From Spongiibacteraceae bacterium UBA5047 (GTDB lineage: Bacteria; Pseudomonadota; Gammaproteobacteria; Pseudomonadales; Spongiibacteraceae), in the NCBI GenBank assembly GCA_002415025.1, contig DIBR01000057.1:60426-95875 (forward strand): DNA of 35,450 bases, given 5' to 3'. How positions within the stretch are numbered: the stretch's first letter is position 1; each line of letters starts with the position of its first letter. Position numbers and translations under genes: made by a program. The notes beneath the pieces are model-generated. The model was not told where the DNA came from, made no database searches, and saw nothing but the letters and a program-made list of their open reading frames with translations. Shown here piece by piece: positions 16,914-25,448 of the stretch.

Positions 16914-19445
16914 ATGTCGCAGCCACAAAAATCTCCAATTATTGTTCTGGGTGCCGATGGCTATCTGGGTTGGCCATTGAGTTTGCGCCTGGCCAGAAAA
17001 AATCCTGATAGAGATATTATTCTGGTCGATAACTTTCTTCGACGACGTTTAGTGCGTGAAGTCGGTAGCGACAGCATTCTCCCTGTTCTGGAAATCGAAC
17101 AACGTTTGTGGGCCTGTAAGAAGCATTACAACTTGTCCAATATGAGTTTTGTTCATATGGACGTCAATTCACCGGCGCTTGATTTGCTGATCTCCGAGCA
17201 CCGTCCCGCAGCTATTTATCATCTTGCGCAACAGTGCTCAGCGCCATTTTCAATGAAAAATGTTGAAAACGCGCTGCTGACCATTCGCAACAATGAAGAA
17301 GGCAATATGCGTCTGCTGTGGTCGGTGCGAGAGCATGTGCCGGAATGTCATGTGATCAAGCTGGGCACCTTTGGCGAGTATGCGAAGGGCGGCCTGGATA
17401 TTGCTGAAGGTTACTTTCAGCCCGAATATAAAGGTCGTATGGCCAGTCGTGCTGTACCTTATCCGCGCCAGGCAGACGACATTTACCACGCGTCGAAAAT
17501 TAATGACACAAACTTTATTGCCATTGCCTGTCAAAAGTGGGGCTTGCGCGTAACCGATATTATGCAGTCAACCGTATTCGGTACCTGGACGGAAGATATC
17601 GGCGAGCACGCCGACCTGTTTACCCGCGTTGATTACGACGAATACTTTGGTACGGTTGCCAATCGCTTTATAGCGCAGGCACTGCGAGGCTTGCCGCTGA
17701 CGGTTTATGGCACCGGCCATCAGCGCACCGGTTTAATGGCACTGAATGACTCAATCAGTTCGCTTGCATCGCTGTGGGATTCGGTTCCGGACCTCGGTAC
17801 GCATCGAGTGATCAATCACGTTACCGAAAAGTCGTTTTCCGTGAATGAACTGGCTGACAGTATTTGTGAAATTGCTTCGGCAGAATCCTGCCCGGTGAGT
17901 ATACAGCGCGGCGTGTATGATCCTCGCGGCGAGCAGGACGAGAGCAAGCTGGAATACGATATCGAAAGCCAGTTTCTGGACACTCACATTAAACAGTCGG
18001 ATATGCAGGAAGTAGTACACAAGAGCTTCCGCATGCTCCTGCCTTATCGCACCCGTATTCGCCGCGAACTGTTTGCGCCCAATACTCAGTGGTGTGGAAA
18101 CGCTGTTTCGCAAGCGAAAGAAGAAACCGTTGTTGTGCCTTTGCTCACGGCTCGCATTAACCGCAAGCTGGAGGCCGTGCAAAGTAGTGAGCAGGACTGG
18201 GAAGTTTTTCGGCGCGAACATTTTCCCTACGACAACATCAACCTTAACCCGGGGACTATGGGTTCTCCTTCTGAAACGGTGCTGTCGGATATGCGGCAGT
18301 TCGACAGCCGGGAACTGCTTTCGCAGCCTTTGATGCAGTACAGTCAGGGTCGGGAAGCGTATTACGAAGCACGGCGCGAAGCATCGCGCTTGTGGCCGGC
18401 TCCCGATCACGAGTTGCAACTGGTTGGCAGTGCATCGCAATGCTCCAACTTGCTGGCCCTGGCTTTTGCGCGCCTGTCCGGTCGCGCCAACAGGCCGCTG
18501 CGGGTGCTGACTACCCTGAGCGAACATATCGGGGGTATTGGTGCATTTGAGCGGATTCCGGAATTTCGAGTGTGCTATGTTTCCGACAAGGAAATAAAAA
18601 GTCTCTCCGCCTTCACAGCGCTGGTTGAAGGGTTTAAACCGGATATTGCTTTCTTTTCTCACATTGCCTACGACTCCGGTCATCGTCTGCCGGTGGCAGA
18701 CTGGATGCGAGAAGTAAAAGCGCGTCGTCCGGAGGCGTGCACCATTCTTGATGTATCGCAGTCTTTGGGAATACTGCCTCCGGAGTTTGAGAACGCCGAC
18801 GTGGTTTTTGGAAGCTGCCATAAATGGCTTTTTGGTCCGCGTGGCACCGGCTTAATGTGGACTAACGAAAATTTCCGCGATCAGGTGGGAGCATTGAACT
18901 GGTCCGGCGAGCCGCTTTCCAAGCTGTCTTCAGATATCGGCTTTGCCCCATCTGGCGGTTTGGACTTTTCTGCCTATGCCGGCCTCGCTACCTGTTTTCG
19001 AATGCACCGGCAGTTAGGTGCCGAGAAAATTCGCGAGCGCAGTGCGGCTCTCTCGCTCTTTTTCCGGGTGAGGCTAACCAACTTGCTGAAAAGTCACGGC
19101 ATTAAATTTCGTCTGCTTGAACCACACGACGGGAAAATGGGTGTGAACGGGATGTTCAGTTTGAGTTTTCTGAACTTTGATCCCTATCCCCTGTACGATG
19201 CAATGAATCAGCAAAAAGTGCATTGCAAGTGCATCAAGGATAGAGGCCGGGATGGCCAGGAGAGAAACCTGTTGCGCTTCGGTGTTCCGTACTATGAAAC
19301 CGAGACCCGCCTGCAAACGGCATTGTCAGTGATCGAAGACTGCCTGCGGATGTCGATGTCCACGTCCGGTAATCGCAGCCTGCGGTATCTGGCCAGCAGT
19401 GAACCACAGGCAACACTGAGAGCGGGTACACAACCGGTTCTTTAG
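16914..19445 (+). CDS. Fusion of SQD1-like sugar-nucleotide enzyme and class V PLP aminotransferase/desulfurase
   Basis: 843 residues, GGGAGG before the ATG. Residues 8 to about 400 form an extended SDR: NAD loop VLGADGYLGW, RRRLVREVGSDSILPV, SAPFSM, KLGTFGEY (Thr152) and YHASK (Tyr191, His192, Lys195). These match UDP-sulfoquinovose synthase SQD1, including the Tyr-His-x-x-Lys and LGTxGEY segments, though an Arg of SQD1 (QRSAPYSM) is Cys here. Residues about 440-810 form a fold-type I class V PLP domain with Lys637 in GSCHKWLFGPRGTG, as in cysteine desulfurases and isopenicillin N epimerase-like proteins. The C-terminal domain could supply sulfur or amino groups for the sugar made by the N-terminal one; that is inference. 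It has its own sigma-54 promoter and seems to end as a single-gene unit. Confidence 0.85.
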   Translation: MSQPQKSPIIVLGADGYLGWPLSLRLARKNPDRDIILVDNFLRRRLVREVGSDSILPVLEIEQRLWACKKHYNLSNMSFVHMDVNSPALDLLISEHRPAAIYHLAQQCSAPFSMKNVENALLTIRNNEEGNMRLLWSVREHVPECHVIKLGTFGEYAKGGLDIAEGYFQPEYKGRMASRAVPYPRQADDIYHASKINDTNFIAIACQKWGLRVTDIMQSTVFGTWTEDIGEHADLFTRVDYDEYFGTVANRFIAQALRGLPLTVYGTGHQRTGLMALNDSISSLASLWDSVPDLGTHRVINHVTEKSFSVNELADSICEIASAESCPVSIQRGVYDPRGEQDESKLEYDIESQFLDTHIKQSDMQEVVHKSFRMLLPYRTRIRRELFAPNTQWCGNAVSQAKEETVVVPLLTARINRKLEAVQSSEQDWEVFRREHFPYDNINLNPGTMGSPSETVLSDMRQFDSRELLSQPLMQYSQGREAYYEARREASRLWPAPDHELQLVGSASQCSNLLALAFARLSGRANRPLRVLTTLSEHIGGIGAFERIPEFRVCYVSDKEIKSLSAFTALVEGFKPDIAFFSHIAYDSGHRLPVADWMREVKARRPEACTILDVSQSLGILPPEFENADVVFGSCHKWLFGPRGTGLMWTNENFRDQVGALNWSGEPLSKLSSDIGFAPSGGLDFSAYAGLATCFRMHRQLGAEKIRERSAALSLFFRVRLTNLLKSHGIKFRLLEPHDGKMGVNGMFSLSFLNFDPYPLYDAMNQQKVHCKCIKDRGRDGQERNLLRFGVPYYETETRLQTALSVIEDCLRMSMSTSGNRSLRYLASSEPQATLRAGTQPVL

Positions 19446-19453
19446 GTCGGTGG

Positions 19454-19822
19454 TTATAGCTCGGCCTTGATAAAAGCGCGGCTGCGGATTCTACCCGCCA
19501 GCCGCGCTCCCACATCCAGAAGGCGCATTTGCCAGCCGTACTTTTTGATTAGCTGGCGATGCGCCTCGGCCTGACCGGCATCATCATTTATCAACTCGGC
19601 CTTGGCCGCGCTGAACTCTCCGAGAGATTTTCCGCTGACTGTGCAGGGCGCCACACGGGCGTCGTTGAAATTGCGCAAGCGCTTCACTTTGCCCGCGTCG
19701 CCTGTTGAGAACATGTAGAGGGTGTTGCCGTCTTTGGCAAACCAGACCGGAGTATCTACGTAGTCGCCGTTCTTCTTGAGTGTGCCGAGCAGCAGGTAGC
19801 GGTGTTTATCTAGGTTGCTCAT
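19454..19822 (-). CDS. PPOX/flavin-split-barrel family protein
   Basis: 122 residues from the Met at 19822 (MSNLDKHRYLLLGT). The pattern LGTLKKNGDYVDTPVWFAKDG, LYMFSTGDAGKVKRLRNFNDARVAPCTVSGK and a C-terminal basic helix is that of small pyridoxamine-phosphate-oxidase-fold proteins binding FMN or F420. An in-frame Met 17 codons upstream (19873) exists, but it would lie in the poly-A tract side of a terminator and adds nothing family-like. The gene converges on the fusion gene with an 8-bp gap. Substrate unknown. Confidence 0.75.
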   Translation of the reverse strand: MSNLDKHRYLLLGTLKKNGDYVDTPVWFAKDGNTLYMFSTGDAGKVKRLRNFNDARVAPCTVSGKSLGEFSAAKAELINDDAGQAEAHRQLIKKYGWQMRLLDVGARLAGRIRSRAFIKAEL

Positions 19823-19871
19823 GGTGAGAGGGTATCGGTAAAAATGGAGCGCAGAGGTTAGCATGGCGTCC

Positions 19872-19900
19872 AAAAAAAATCCCCCGCACAGGGCGGGGGA
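19872..19900 (-). terminator. Rho-independent terminator of the 38-residue microprotein gene
   Basis: On the minus strand a perfect 7-bp stem CCCCCGC / GCGGGGG with a 5-base loop is followed by A and eight T residues. It lies 37 bases past the small frame at 19938-20054 and just before the PPOX gene, insulating the two. Confidence 0.92.
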
Positions 19901-19937
19901 GAAGCTACCGTTGGGGTCTGCTGATCAGCTGCGGGTT

Positions 19938-20054
19938 CTATACCAGCAAGGCAACGCAGTAGATAAGACCTGAGACCAGAATGGAGATAACGCTGACTTT
20001 GGCGGTGCCCTCTGCAATGTCGGCGGCGCTGATAGTGGCGTGTGCGTTGTTCAT
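19938..20054 (-). CDS. 38-residue single-span membrane microprotein
   Basis: A 38-codon frame with AGGAGC 7 bases before the ATG. The peptide starts MNNAHATISAADIAEGTAKV and ends with a hydrophobic span (SVISILVSGLIYCVALLV) reaching the C-terminus. It has a good ribosome site, a clear transmembrane segment and a strong dedicated terminator directly downstream, which together argue for a real gene. I do not recognise a family. The tail inserted in the membrane with a short soluble head is like many small stress or regulatory membrane proteins, but no function can be assigned. Confidence 0.65.
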   Translation of the reverse strand: MNNAHATISAADIAEGTAKVSVISILVSGLIYCVALLV

Positions 20055-20364
20055 GGTAGTGCTCCTGGTTAAAGACTGTTTCGACGAAGACCAGTTTACG
20101 TTTTTGCACCTTTTTTTCGCTTACAGCGGAATAGCCTGCACTCGTGCATAAAGAGAGTTTCTGACAAAATATTTATACGAATAATGAACAAAAACCCGTT
20201 AAAAAACAGATGAATAGGCTGCATATGTAGGCTTTGTTAGCTACGGTTAATCGTTTGGTAATGATGTCTTGAGGGTTAAATCGCTGTAATGCTTGCTGTT
20301 TTTGCACTTTAGTGCGCTTTGTTTAATTCATTCGCCTGTTGGCGATATAGCTACGAGAGGTTCT
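20055..20364. other. 310-bp AT-rich divergent intergenic region
   Basis: It lies between the leftward microprotein gene and the rightward SDR gene. It is notably AT-rich and contains no convincing gene. A possible rightward sigma-70 promoter is TTGTTA (20234-20239), 17 bases, GGTAAT (20257-20262). Confidence 0.4.
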
Positions 20365-21300
20365 ATGTCTGCTTTTTCTGCTTCGTCTACCACAAGCGAT
20401 GTGCTCCAGGGAATCAGCCTTGCTGGCAAGCGCGCTGTTATTACCGGGGCGTCTTCGGGGCTGGGTTTTGAAACCGCCCGAAGCCTGGCAGCGGCCGGCG
20501 CGGCAATCACCCTTACCGCGCGCAGTGAGGCCAAGGCGGAGGAGGCGCTTGCACAATTGCGTGAAGCCGTGCCCGGCGCAGACGTTGATTACGTGACCCT
20601 TGAACTGGGTGACCTCAAGCAGGTGCGCAGCGCGGCCGCCAGATTGCTAGGCATGCATCCACATATCGATATGCTGATTAACAATGCGGGCATTATGGCG
20701 GTACCGCTCGAGCGCACTGCCGAAGGCTGTGAATTACAGTTTGGTACCAACCATGTCGGTCACTTTTTGTGGACCTGCCTTCTGGCTCCTGCGCTGAAGG
20801 TGCCGGGTGCGCGAGTGGTTAATCTGAGTTCTGCCGGGCACAAAGCGGGGAACGTAGATTTTGATGATCCTCACTATGAGCGCCGCGAGTATGAAAAATG
20901 GGAGGCCTACGGTCAGGCGAAAACCGCAAATGTGCTGTTCTCGGTGGGTTTGAGCAAGCGCGGTATTCACGCGAATGCCGTGCACCCCGGCGGCATTCTG
21001 ACCAACCTCGGGCGTCATATGGAAGAAAGCGACTACGAGTACCTCAGCAGTTCGCCGCAAATGAAGGATATGGAGTTCAAATCGGTAGAGGCGGGTGCCG
21101 CCACGAGTGTGTGGGCAGCAACCTCGCCCGCGCTTGCAGATAAAAGCGGGTTGTATCTGGAAGACTGCCAGATCAGTCACCCGGTTACCGAAGATAACCC
21201 CGGTTTCGGGTACGCGCCTTATGCGCTCGATGCGGTTGCTGCTGAAAAGCTCTGGCAGTTATCAGAAGAGATTGTGGGTGAGCGCTTTACGCTGGCTTGA
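20365..21300 (+). CDS. Short-chain dehydrogenase/reductase (retinol dehydrogenase-like)
   Basis: 311 residues from the ATG at 20365, preceded by GAGAGG. Features in order: NAD(P) loop TGASSGLG, NNAG, FGTNHVGHFLWT, the Ser in VVNLSSAGH, and the catalytic YGQAK, then HPGGILTNLGRH. The TNHVGHF motif points to the retinol dehydrogenase/WW-oxidoreductase branch of SDRs. It would be a cytosolic oxidoreductase of unknown substrate. The last 14 bases overlap the convergent GlpD-like gene. Confidence 0.88.
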   Translation: MSAFSASSTTSDVLQGISLAGKRAVITGASSGLGFETARSLAAAGAAITLTARSEAKAEEALAQLREAVPGADVDYVTLELGDLKQVRSAAARLLGMHPHIDMLINNAGIMAVPLERTAEGCELQFGTNHVGHFLWTCLLAPALKVPGARVVNLSSAGHKAGNVDFDDPHYERREYEKWEAYGQAKTANVLFSVGLSKRGIHANAVHPGGILTNLGRHMEESDYEYLSSSPQMKDMEFKSVEAGAATSVWAATSPALADKSGLYLEDCQISHPVTEDNPGFGYAPYALDAVAAEKLWQLSEEIVGERFTLA

Positions 21301-22453
21301 TACGCAGGGCGCGGGTGTCGCTAACCGGCTCCCGCTCGCCCAGAGTCGGTAGTAATTTGGCGAGCGCCTCTTCGCCGGTGTGGCGGTAGCCGGTGAGTTT
21401 GCCGCCGTATATGGCGAGGCTGCGCGGCAATTCGCTGTTATCGAGCACGAAGAGCGTGCTGCGGCTGCGCTGGTTGGCAGCTTCCTCGCTGGCGGGCAGT
21501 ACCCGCAAGCCGGCAAAGCTTTCGATCACGGAGTGGTCGTGGTCGGGAAAGTGATGCGCAAAACTGCGCTGCAAATATTCAATTTCTTCCGGGCTGGCCG
21601 ACACCTCGTTCAGGCTGCCCTTGTGTTCGGTTTCGGTGGTGCCAACCATAATGTTGTCGCGCCAGGGCGTGGCAAAAAACGGTCGCCCGTCAATAGGCGA
21701 TTGCAGGTAGTAAATACCTTTCACCAGCGTGCCGGGAATAATGATATGGGCGCCGCGAACCAGCGAAATATTCGATTGTGGCAAGCTGCTGTCCAGTCTG
21801 CCCTGCACCTCGTTTACCCAGGGCCCGGCGGCGTTTACCACGGTTTTCGCCATGCAATACACCGGTTTGCCTTTCACGGTTAGCAGTAGTTTGTAACCTT
21901 CTGCCTGCCGTTCACCCTTGATCAACTCGGCGGGGCAAAAAGCCTTGGCGCCAAGGTCCATGGCTGATTTAACAATGGCGCGGGTGAGCATGCGGTCGTC
22001 GGTTTGCGCGTCCCAGTACTGAAATACGGCTTTAAGATCGTGCATTTTCAGGGCGTCGAGGTAGCGCCAGGCGCGCCGGTCGAGCCGGTGGAACTCCGAG
22101 GTGCGGGAGAAGCGCGCCAGCAGGCGATAGAGCATCAAACCAATATGAATTTGCCAGGCCGGGCGTTTACTGTCTTTGTACAGCGGGATGTAAAACGGGA
22201 TGGGTTTTACCAGATCGGGCGCATTGCGCAACAGCAGCTCGCGTTCGTCCAGATTCTGGCGCACCAGATTAAGTTCGCCGCTTTCCAGATAGCGCAGGCC
22301 GCCGTGAATCAGTTTGCTTGAATTGCTCGAGGTGCCTGCGCCCCAAGCCTTTTTTTCAAACAACATGACTTCGTAACCGGCAGCAGCGGCGGCTTGCGCC
22401 ACCCCTGCTCCCTGTATACCACCGCCGATTACCGCAACTTCCGTTTCAAGCAT
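21287..22453 (-). CDS. FAD-dependent glycerol-3-phosphate dehydrogenase-like protein, short form
   Basis: 388 residues. The N-terminal FAD loop VIGGGIQGAGVA is followed by TSSNSSKLIHGGLRYLE, typical of GlpD/GlpA, then VVNAAGPWVNE and the DGRPFFATPWRDNIMVGTTE segment. E. coli GlpD has about 501 residues; this one stops after GGKLTGYRHTGEEAL and lacks the C-terminal helical domain, a known short form. It oxidises glycerol-3-phosphate or a related polyol phosphate at the membrane. The gene starts 2 bases after the GDPD stop, so the phosphodiesterase product glycerol-3-phosphate would feed it directly. Confidence 0.85.
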   Translation of the reverse strand: MLETEVAVIGGGIQGAGVAQAAAAAGYEVMLFEKKAWGAGTSSNSSKLIHGGLRYLESGELNLVRQNLDERELLLRNAPDLVKPIPFYIPLYKDSKRPAWQIHIGLMLYRLLARFSRTSEFHRLDRRAWRYLDALKMHDLKAVFQYWDAQTDDRMLTRAIVKSAMDLGAKAFCPAELIKGERQAEGYKLLLTVKGKPVYCMAKTVVNAAGPWVNEVQGRLDSSLPQSNISLVRGAHIIIPGTLVKGIYYLQSPIDGRPFFATPWRDNIMVGTTETEHKGSLNEVSASPEEIEYLQRSFAHHFPDHDHSVIESFAGLRVLPASEEAANQRSRSTLFVLDNSELPRSLAIYGGKLTGYRHTGEEALAKLLPTLGEREPVSDTRALRIKPA

Positions 22454-22455
22454 TC

Positions 22456-23220
22456 TTAATCTTCTAGGGCCATCAGCATTTCGCCAATGTAATAGGTTTC
22501 TACTTTGGCCGCACCGCGCGCCAGCCAGTCCAGCGCCGCATCACGTGAGCCGATTTCGTATACCACACAGTTGAATGGCAGCGCGTCGAGTCGTGCGTCC
22601 AGCGGTATTTGCTCCCTGTCGAGAAACAGGCAGTCGGGGTTGGCTGGAAACAACGTCGGCGTGTCCAGGTCATGCCACTCGCATAAAACCGGGCCCACGC
22701 GCCAGCCCAGCGCCGCAGCGTGGTGGAGTATAGCGTAATCGAAGCTGATGAGTACGACTCGCGGGCGGAGTTCCGGCAGCGCCTCGGCCAGTGCCGCCAG
22801 TGTCTGCTCGGAGCTGAAGTGGTCGAGAATATCCTTCTTGATCTCGATATACAGGGTCACATCCGGGTGGCACGCAACCAGCGCGCCCACCTCGCGCAAA
22901 CTGCTGATATGGGTGTCGGTGTCGTGGCTGCCCAAACGCTGCGCCGACGTCACTTTGAACTGACGGAGGTCGGCAAAGCTCAGGCTGTATATATCGAGAT
23001 CAACCTCGCACATGCGCAGCAGATTGCGGTCGTGAAAAACAACAACTTCAGCGTCGGCGGTAAATTGAATGTCGATTTCAATATGCCGTGCGCCGGCGTC
23101 AATGGCGCCATTGACCGCCAGCAGGGTATTTTCCGGGTAGCGGTTGCGCCAGCCCCGGTGTGCCACCAGTTGATCGGCGTTCAGGGGGCCGGGCGGTGGT
23201 GTCAGCGGCGCCTTACTCAT
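22456..23220 (-). CDS. Glycerophosphodiester phosphodiesterase
   Basis: 254 residues, TIM-barrel GDPD family: AHRGWRNRYPENTL (catalytic His and Arg), HIEIDIQFTADAEVVVFHD (metal Glu/Asp and second His) and LYIEIK for the third acidic strand. No signal peptide, so cytosolic like UgpQ. It hydrolyses glycerophosphodiesters to glycerol-3-phosphate and an alcohol. Its start overlaps the TetR stop by 4 bases and its stop is 2 bases before the GlpD-like gene, giving a three-gene unit. Confidence 0.9.
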   Translation of the reverse strand: MSKAPLTPPPGPLNADQLVAHRGWRNRYPENTLLAVNGAIDAGARHIEIDIQFTADAEVVVFHDRNLLRMCEVDLDIYSLSFADLRQFKVTSAQRLGSHDTDTHISSLREVGALVACHPDVTLYIEIKKDILDHFSSEQTLAALAEALPELRPRVVLISFDYAILHHAAALGWRVGPVLCEWHDLDTPTLFPANPDCLFLDREQIPLDARLDALPFNCVVYEIGSRDAALDWLARGAAKVETYYIGEMLMALED

Positions 23221-23876
23221 GCACGCTTGAGGGTGCTGCGCAGCGCGTTGATCACTTGCTCAACGGTATAGGGGAACAGCTCATAGTCGGGGAGTACAAA
23301 GGGTGCAATTTCGGCAAAGATCTCGCTCTCGTCGGCGTCGAGCTGCCCCAGCATTGATGATACTTCTTCGCCGGCTCGGTCGCTGCGACTGCGGGCAAAA
23401 CCGAGAATCAGTGCGCCTATCAGTTGGTGGGCCACCCACTGCGAGGCGTGGGCCAGCGCCTGGCCGCTAAGACCTTCACGCTTCAATGTGGCAACCAGCG
23501 GCGCATGAACATGCAACCAGCTCGGGGGTATGCGGTCAGCCTGCGGCAGCAGCGACACAATCTGCGGGTAGGCCGACAAATGCGCGTAGGAGCGGGTTAG
23601 CCACTGCCTCACCTGAGTTTCCCAGTCAGCGCTGGTGTCAATATCCAGCTTCAGCTGCCCCATCACCCGGTCGGCAATGCCGTCCATTAAATCGTCGCGG
23701 TGCCGCACGTGGGTATAGAGGCTCATGGGCGCGGTATTCAGGGCCTTAGCCACCCCGGTCATCGTGATTTTCTGGCCGGGCGAGCGCTGAATCATCTTCA
23801 GGGCGCAGCTCAATATCTGATCGCGCGACAGTTTGGCGGGGCGTCCGCGACTGCGTTCCGGGCTGGCTTTTGGCAT
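23217..23876 (-). CDS. TetR family transcriptional regulator
   Basis: 219 residues. An N-terminal helix-turn-helix (LSRDQILSCALKMI...ITMTGVAKALNTAPMSLYTHVRHRDDLM) is followed by an all-helical ligand domain of the TetR_C class. It heads the operon with GDPD and the GlpD-like gene and is divergent from a sulfotransferase gene. An AT-rich repeat in the shared promoter region is the likely operator, so it probably represses both directions. Confidence 0.9.
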   Translation of the reverse strand: MPKASPERSRGRPAKLSRDQILSCALKMIQRSPGQKITMTGVAKALNTAPMSLYTHVRHRDDLMDGIADRVMGQLKLDIDTSADWETQVRQWLTRSYAHLSAYPQIVSLLPQADRIPPSWLHVHAPLVATLKREGLSGQALAHASQWVAHQLIGALILGFARSRSDRAGEEVSSMLGQLDADESEIFAEIAPFVLPDYELFPYTVEQVINALRSTLKRA

Positions 23877-23902
23877 GTTTCCCTTTACTAATCTTAATTA
23901 AC

Positions 23903-23922
23903 GTATATATTACGGTATATAT
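23903..23922. promoter_or_regulatory. Candidate TetR operator
   Basis: Two copies of GTATATAT (23903-23910 and 23915-23922), self-complementary in their TATATA core, are separated by 4 bases just upstream of the TetR start and within the divergent promoter region. The period of 12 bases fits binding of a dimeric regulator. Confidence 0.45.
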
Positions 23923-24018
23923 GAGTGGCCGAATACAAGTGCCGAGCGTTGCAGCGCTGAGCCTTGCGGGTTTCGGACCACAAACTGACGACACATTGAA
24001 CCAAGGCGCTAATTTACC

Positions 24019-25317
24019 ATGACTTTTGATGCAAGCGGCGGATTACCGCCCGCCACCACCTACCATCGCCAGCCAATACGCATACTTAACGGCGTACTGC
24101 GCGCGGTAAATGCGCTGGGTATTGCGCGCGTCAGCTTCTCCGCCGACGAGTTGATGGCAAAGGCGAAGAAGGACACCGGGCTGTCTGATTTTGGCGACGA
24201 GCGTTTTCTTGAGCCTTTTCGGCTGCTCTGTGAGGGCTTGAATACCGAGGCAAACCTGAACCCCACCGGCAAGCTGCTCACCCGCATGTCGATTATGCGC
24301 TTGCTGCGTCATCGCTTGCTGGCAGAGGAGTTGTTCGCCAGGCATCCGGAGATACTGCAGCGTGAGATCAAGGCTCCCGTGGTTGTGGTCGGGCTGGCGC
24401 GCTCGGGCACCACCCGCCTGCACCGCTTGCTGGCAGCAGATTCGCGTTTTTTACACCTCAAGGCCTGGGAGTCGGTGAACCCGGTGCCACTGCCGGAGTC
24501 CTTCGGTGCCGGGCGCGAACCGCGTATCAAATCCATTGAAGACGGTTTGAAGGCGGTGCTGTATATGAGCCCGCAGATCGCCTCGGTACACCCGCTCGGC
24601 GCGCACGAAGTGGAAGAGGAGGTGGGGCTGATCCAGCACGCCTTTTCCAGCCAGTTGTTTGAAGTGCAGGCGCATCTGCCGAGCTTTGCGCACTATCTGA
24701 TGAGCCACGACCAGACCTACGCCTATGAATACATGGTGAGGTTGATGAAGCTCATCAGCTGGTGGCGCAAGGATGACCCGGCAAAACCCTGGGTATTGAA
24801 AACGCCGCAGCACATGCAGGATTTGGACGCACTGATGCGGGTATTCCCCGATGCGCGCATTATTTGCAGTCATCGCGACCCGATCAAGGCGGTTGGCTCC
24901 GCCTGCTCAATGACCTGGAGTGCCATTGTGCGCGACACCGACAGGGTAGATCCGCATTGGGTAGGACGGGAGTGGCTTGCCAAGACCGATTCAATGCTGC
25001 GCAAAACCCTGCAGGTGCGTGAGGACACCGTGCCGGCCGCGCAGCAGATTGATGTGCTGTACCAGAACATCAGCAGTGACTGGCGTAGCGAAATGGAGCG
25101 GGTATACCGGTTTCTGGATATGCCGCTAAGCGACGAGGCTTTGGCGTCCATGCAGGCCTGGCTGGACAGCAACAAGCAGCACAAGCACGGTGCGCACACA
25201 TACCGCCTTTCGGATTTCGGCTTGTCGAAGGAGCAGGTGGAGGAAACGCTGGGCTACTACCGCGAGCGCTTCGGGATTCCGGTCGAAACGCGGAGCCCGC
25301 ACAAGGCCTCTGTGTGA
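24019..25317 (+). CDS. Sulfotransferase family protein
   Basis: 432 residues. The 5-prime phosphosulfate loop is VVVGLARSGTTRLHRLLAAD (about 121-140), the 3-prime phosphate-binding segment is ARIICSHRDPIKAVGSACSM, and a central WVLKTPQHMQDLDAL is typical of the PF13469-type bacterial sulfotransferases. It would transfer sulfate from PAPS to a hydroxyl; this branch is often annotated next to lipid or steroid genes, but the acceptor is unknown. It is divergent from tetR and probably under its control. Confidence 0.85.
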   Translation: MTFDASGGLPPATTYHRQPIRILNGVLRAVNALGIARVSFSADELMAKAKKDTGLSDFGDERFLEPFRLLCEGLNTEANLNPTGKLLTRMSIMRLLRHRLLAEELFARHPEILQREIKAPVVVVGLARSGTTRLHRLLAADSRFLHLKAWESVNPVPLPESFGAGREPRIKSIEDGLKAVLYMSPQIASVHPLGAHEVEEEVGLIQHAFSSQLFEVQAHLPSFAHYLMSHDQTYAYEYMVRLMKLISWWRKDDPAKPWVLKTPQHMQDLDALMRVFPDARIICSHRDPIKAVGSACSMTWSAIVRDTDRVDPHWVGREWLAKTDSMLRKTLQVREDTVPAAQQIDVLYQNISSDWRSEMERVYRFLDMPLSDEALASMQAWLDSNKQHKHGAHTYRLSDFGLSKEQVEETLGYYRERFGIPVETRSPHKASV

Positions 25318-25448
25318 CCCGCGGTTGGTGCCGGCCTGATTAGGCGCGGCGCATCGGGCAAATTCGTCGTTCGGCTGCGGCCTTCGGGTGAGGAGTGCGC
25401 CCGCATGACCACTGCGCTTCGCGGCCACGCGCCGGGAGGGTAAGTGCT

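Noticed and set aside
17751..18821. Long minus-strand open frame opposite the fusion gene
   Set aside because: Basic, low-complexity translation without motifs; it is antisense to a clear two-domain enzyme.
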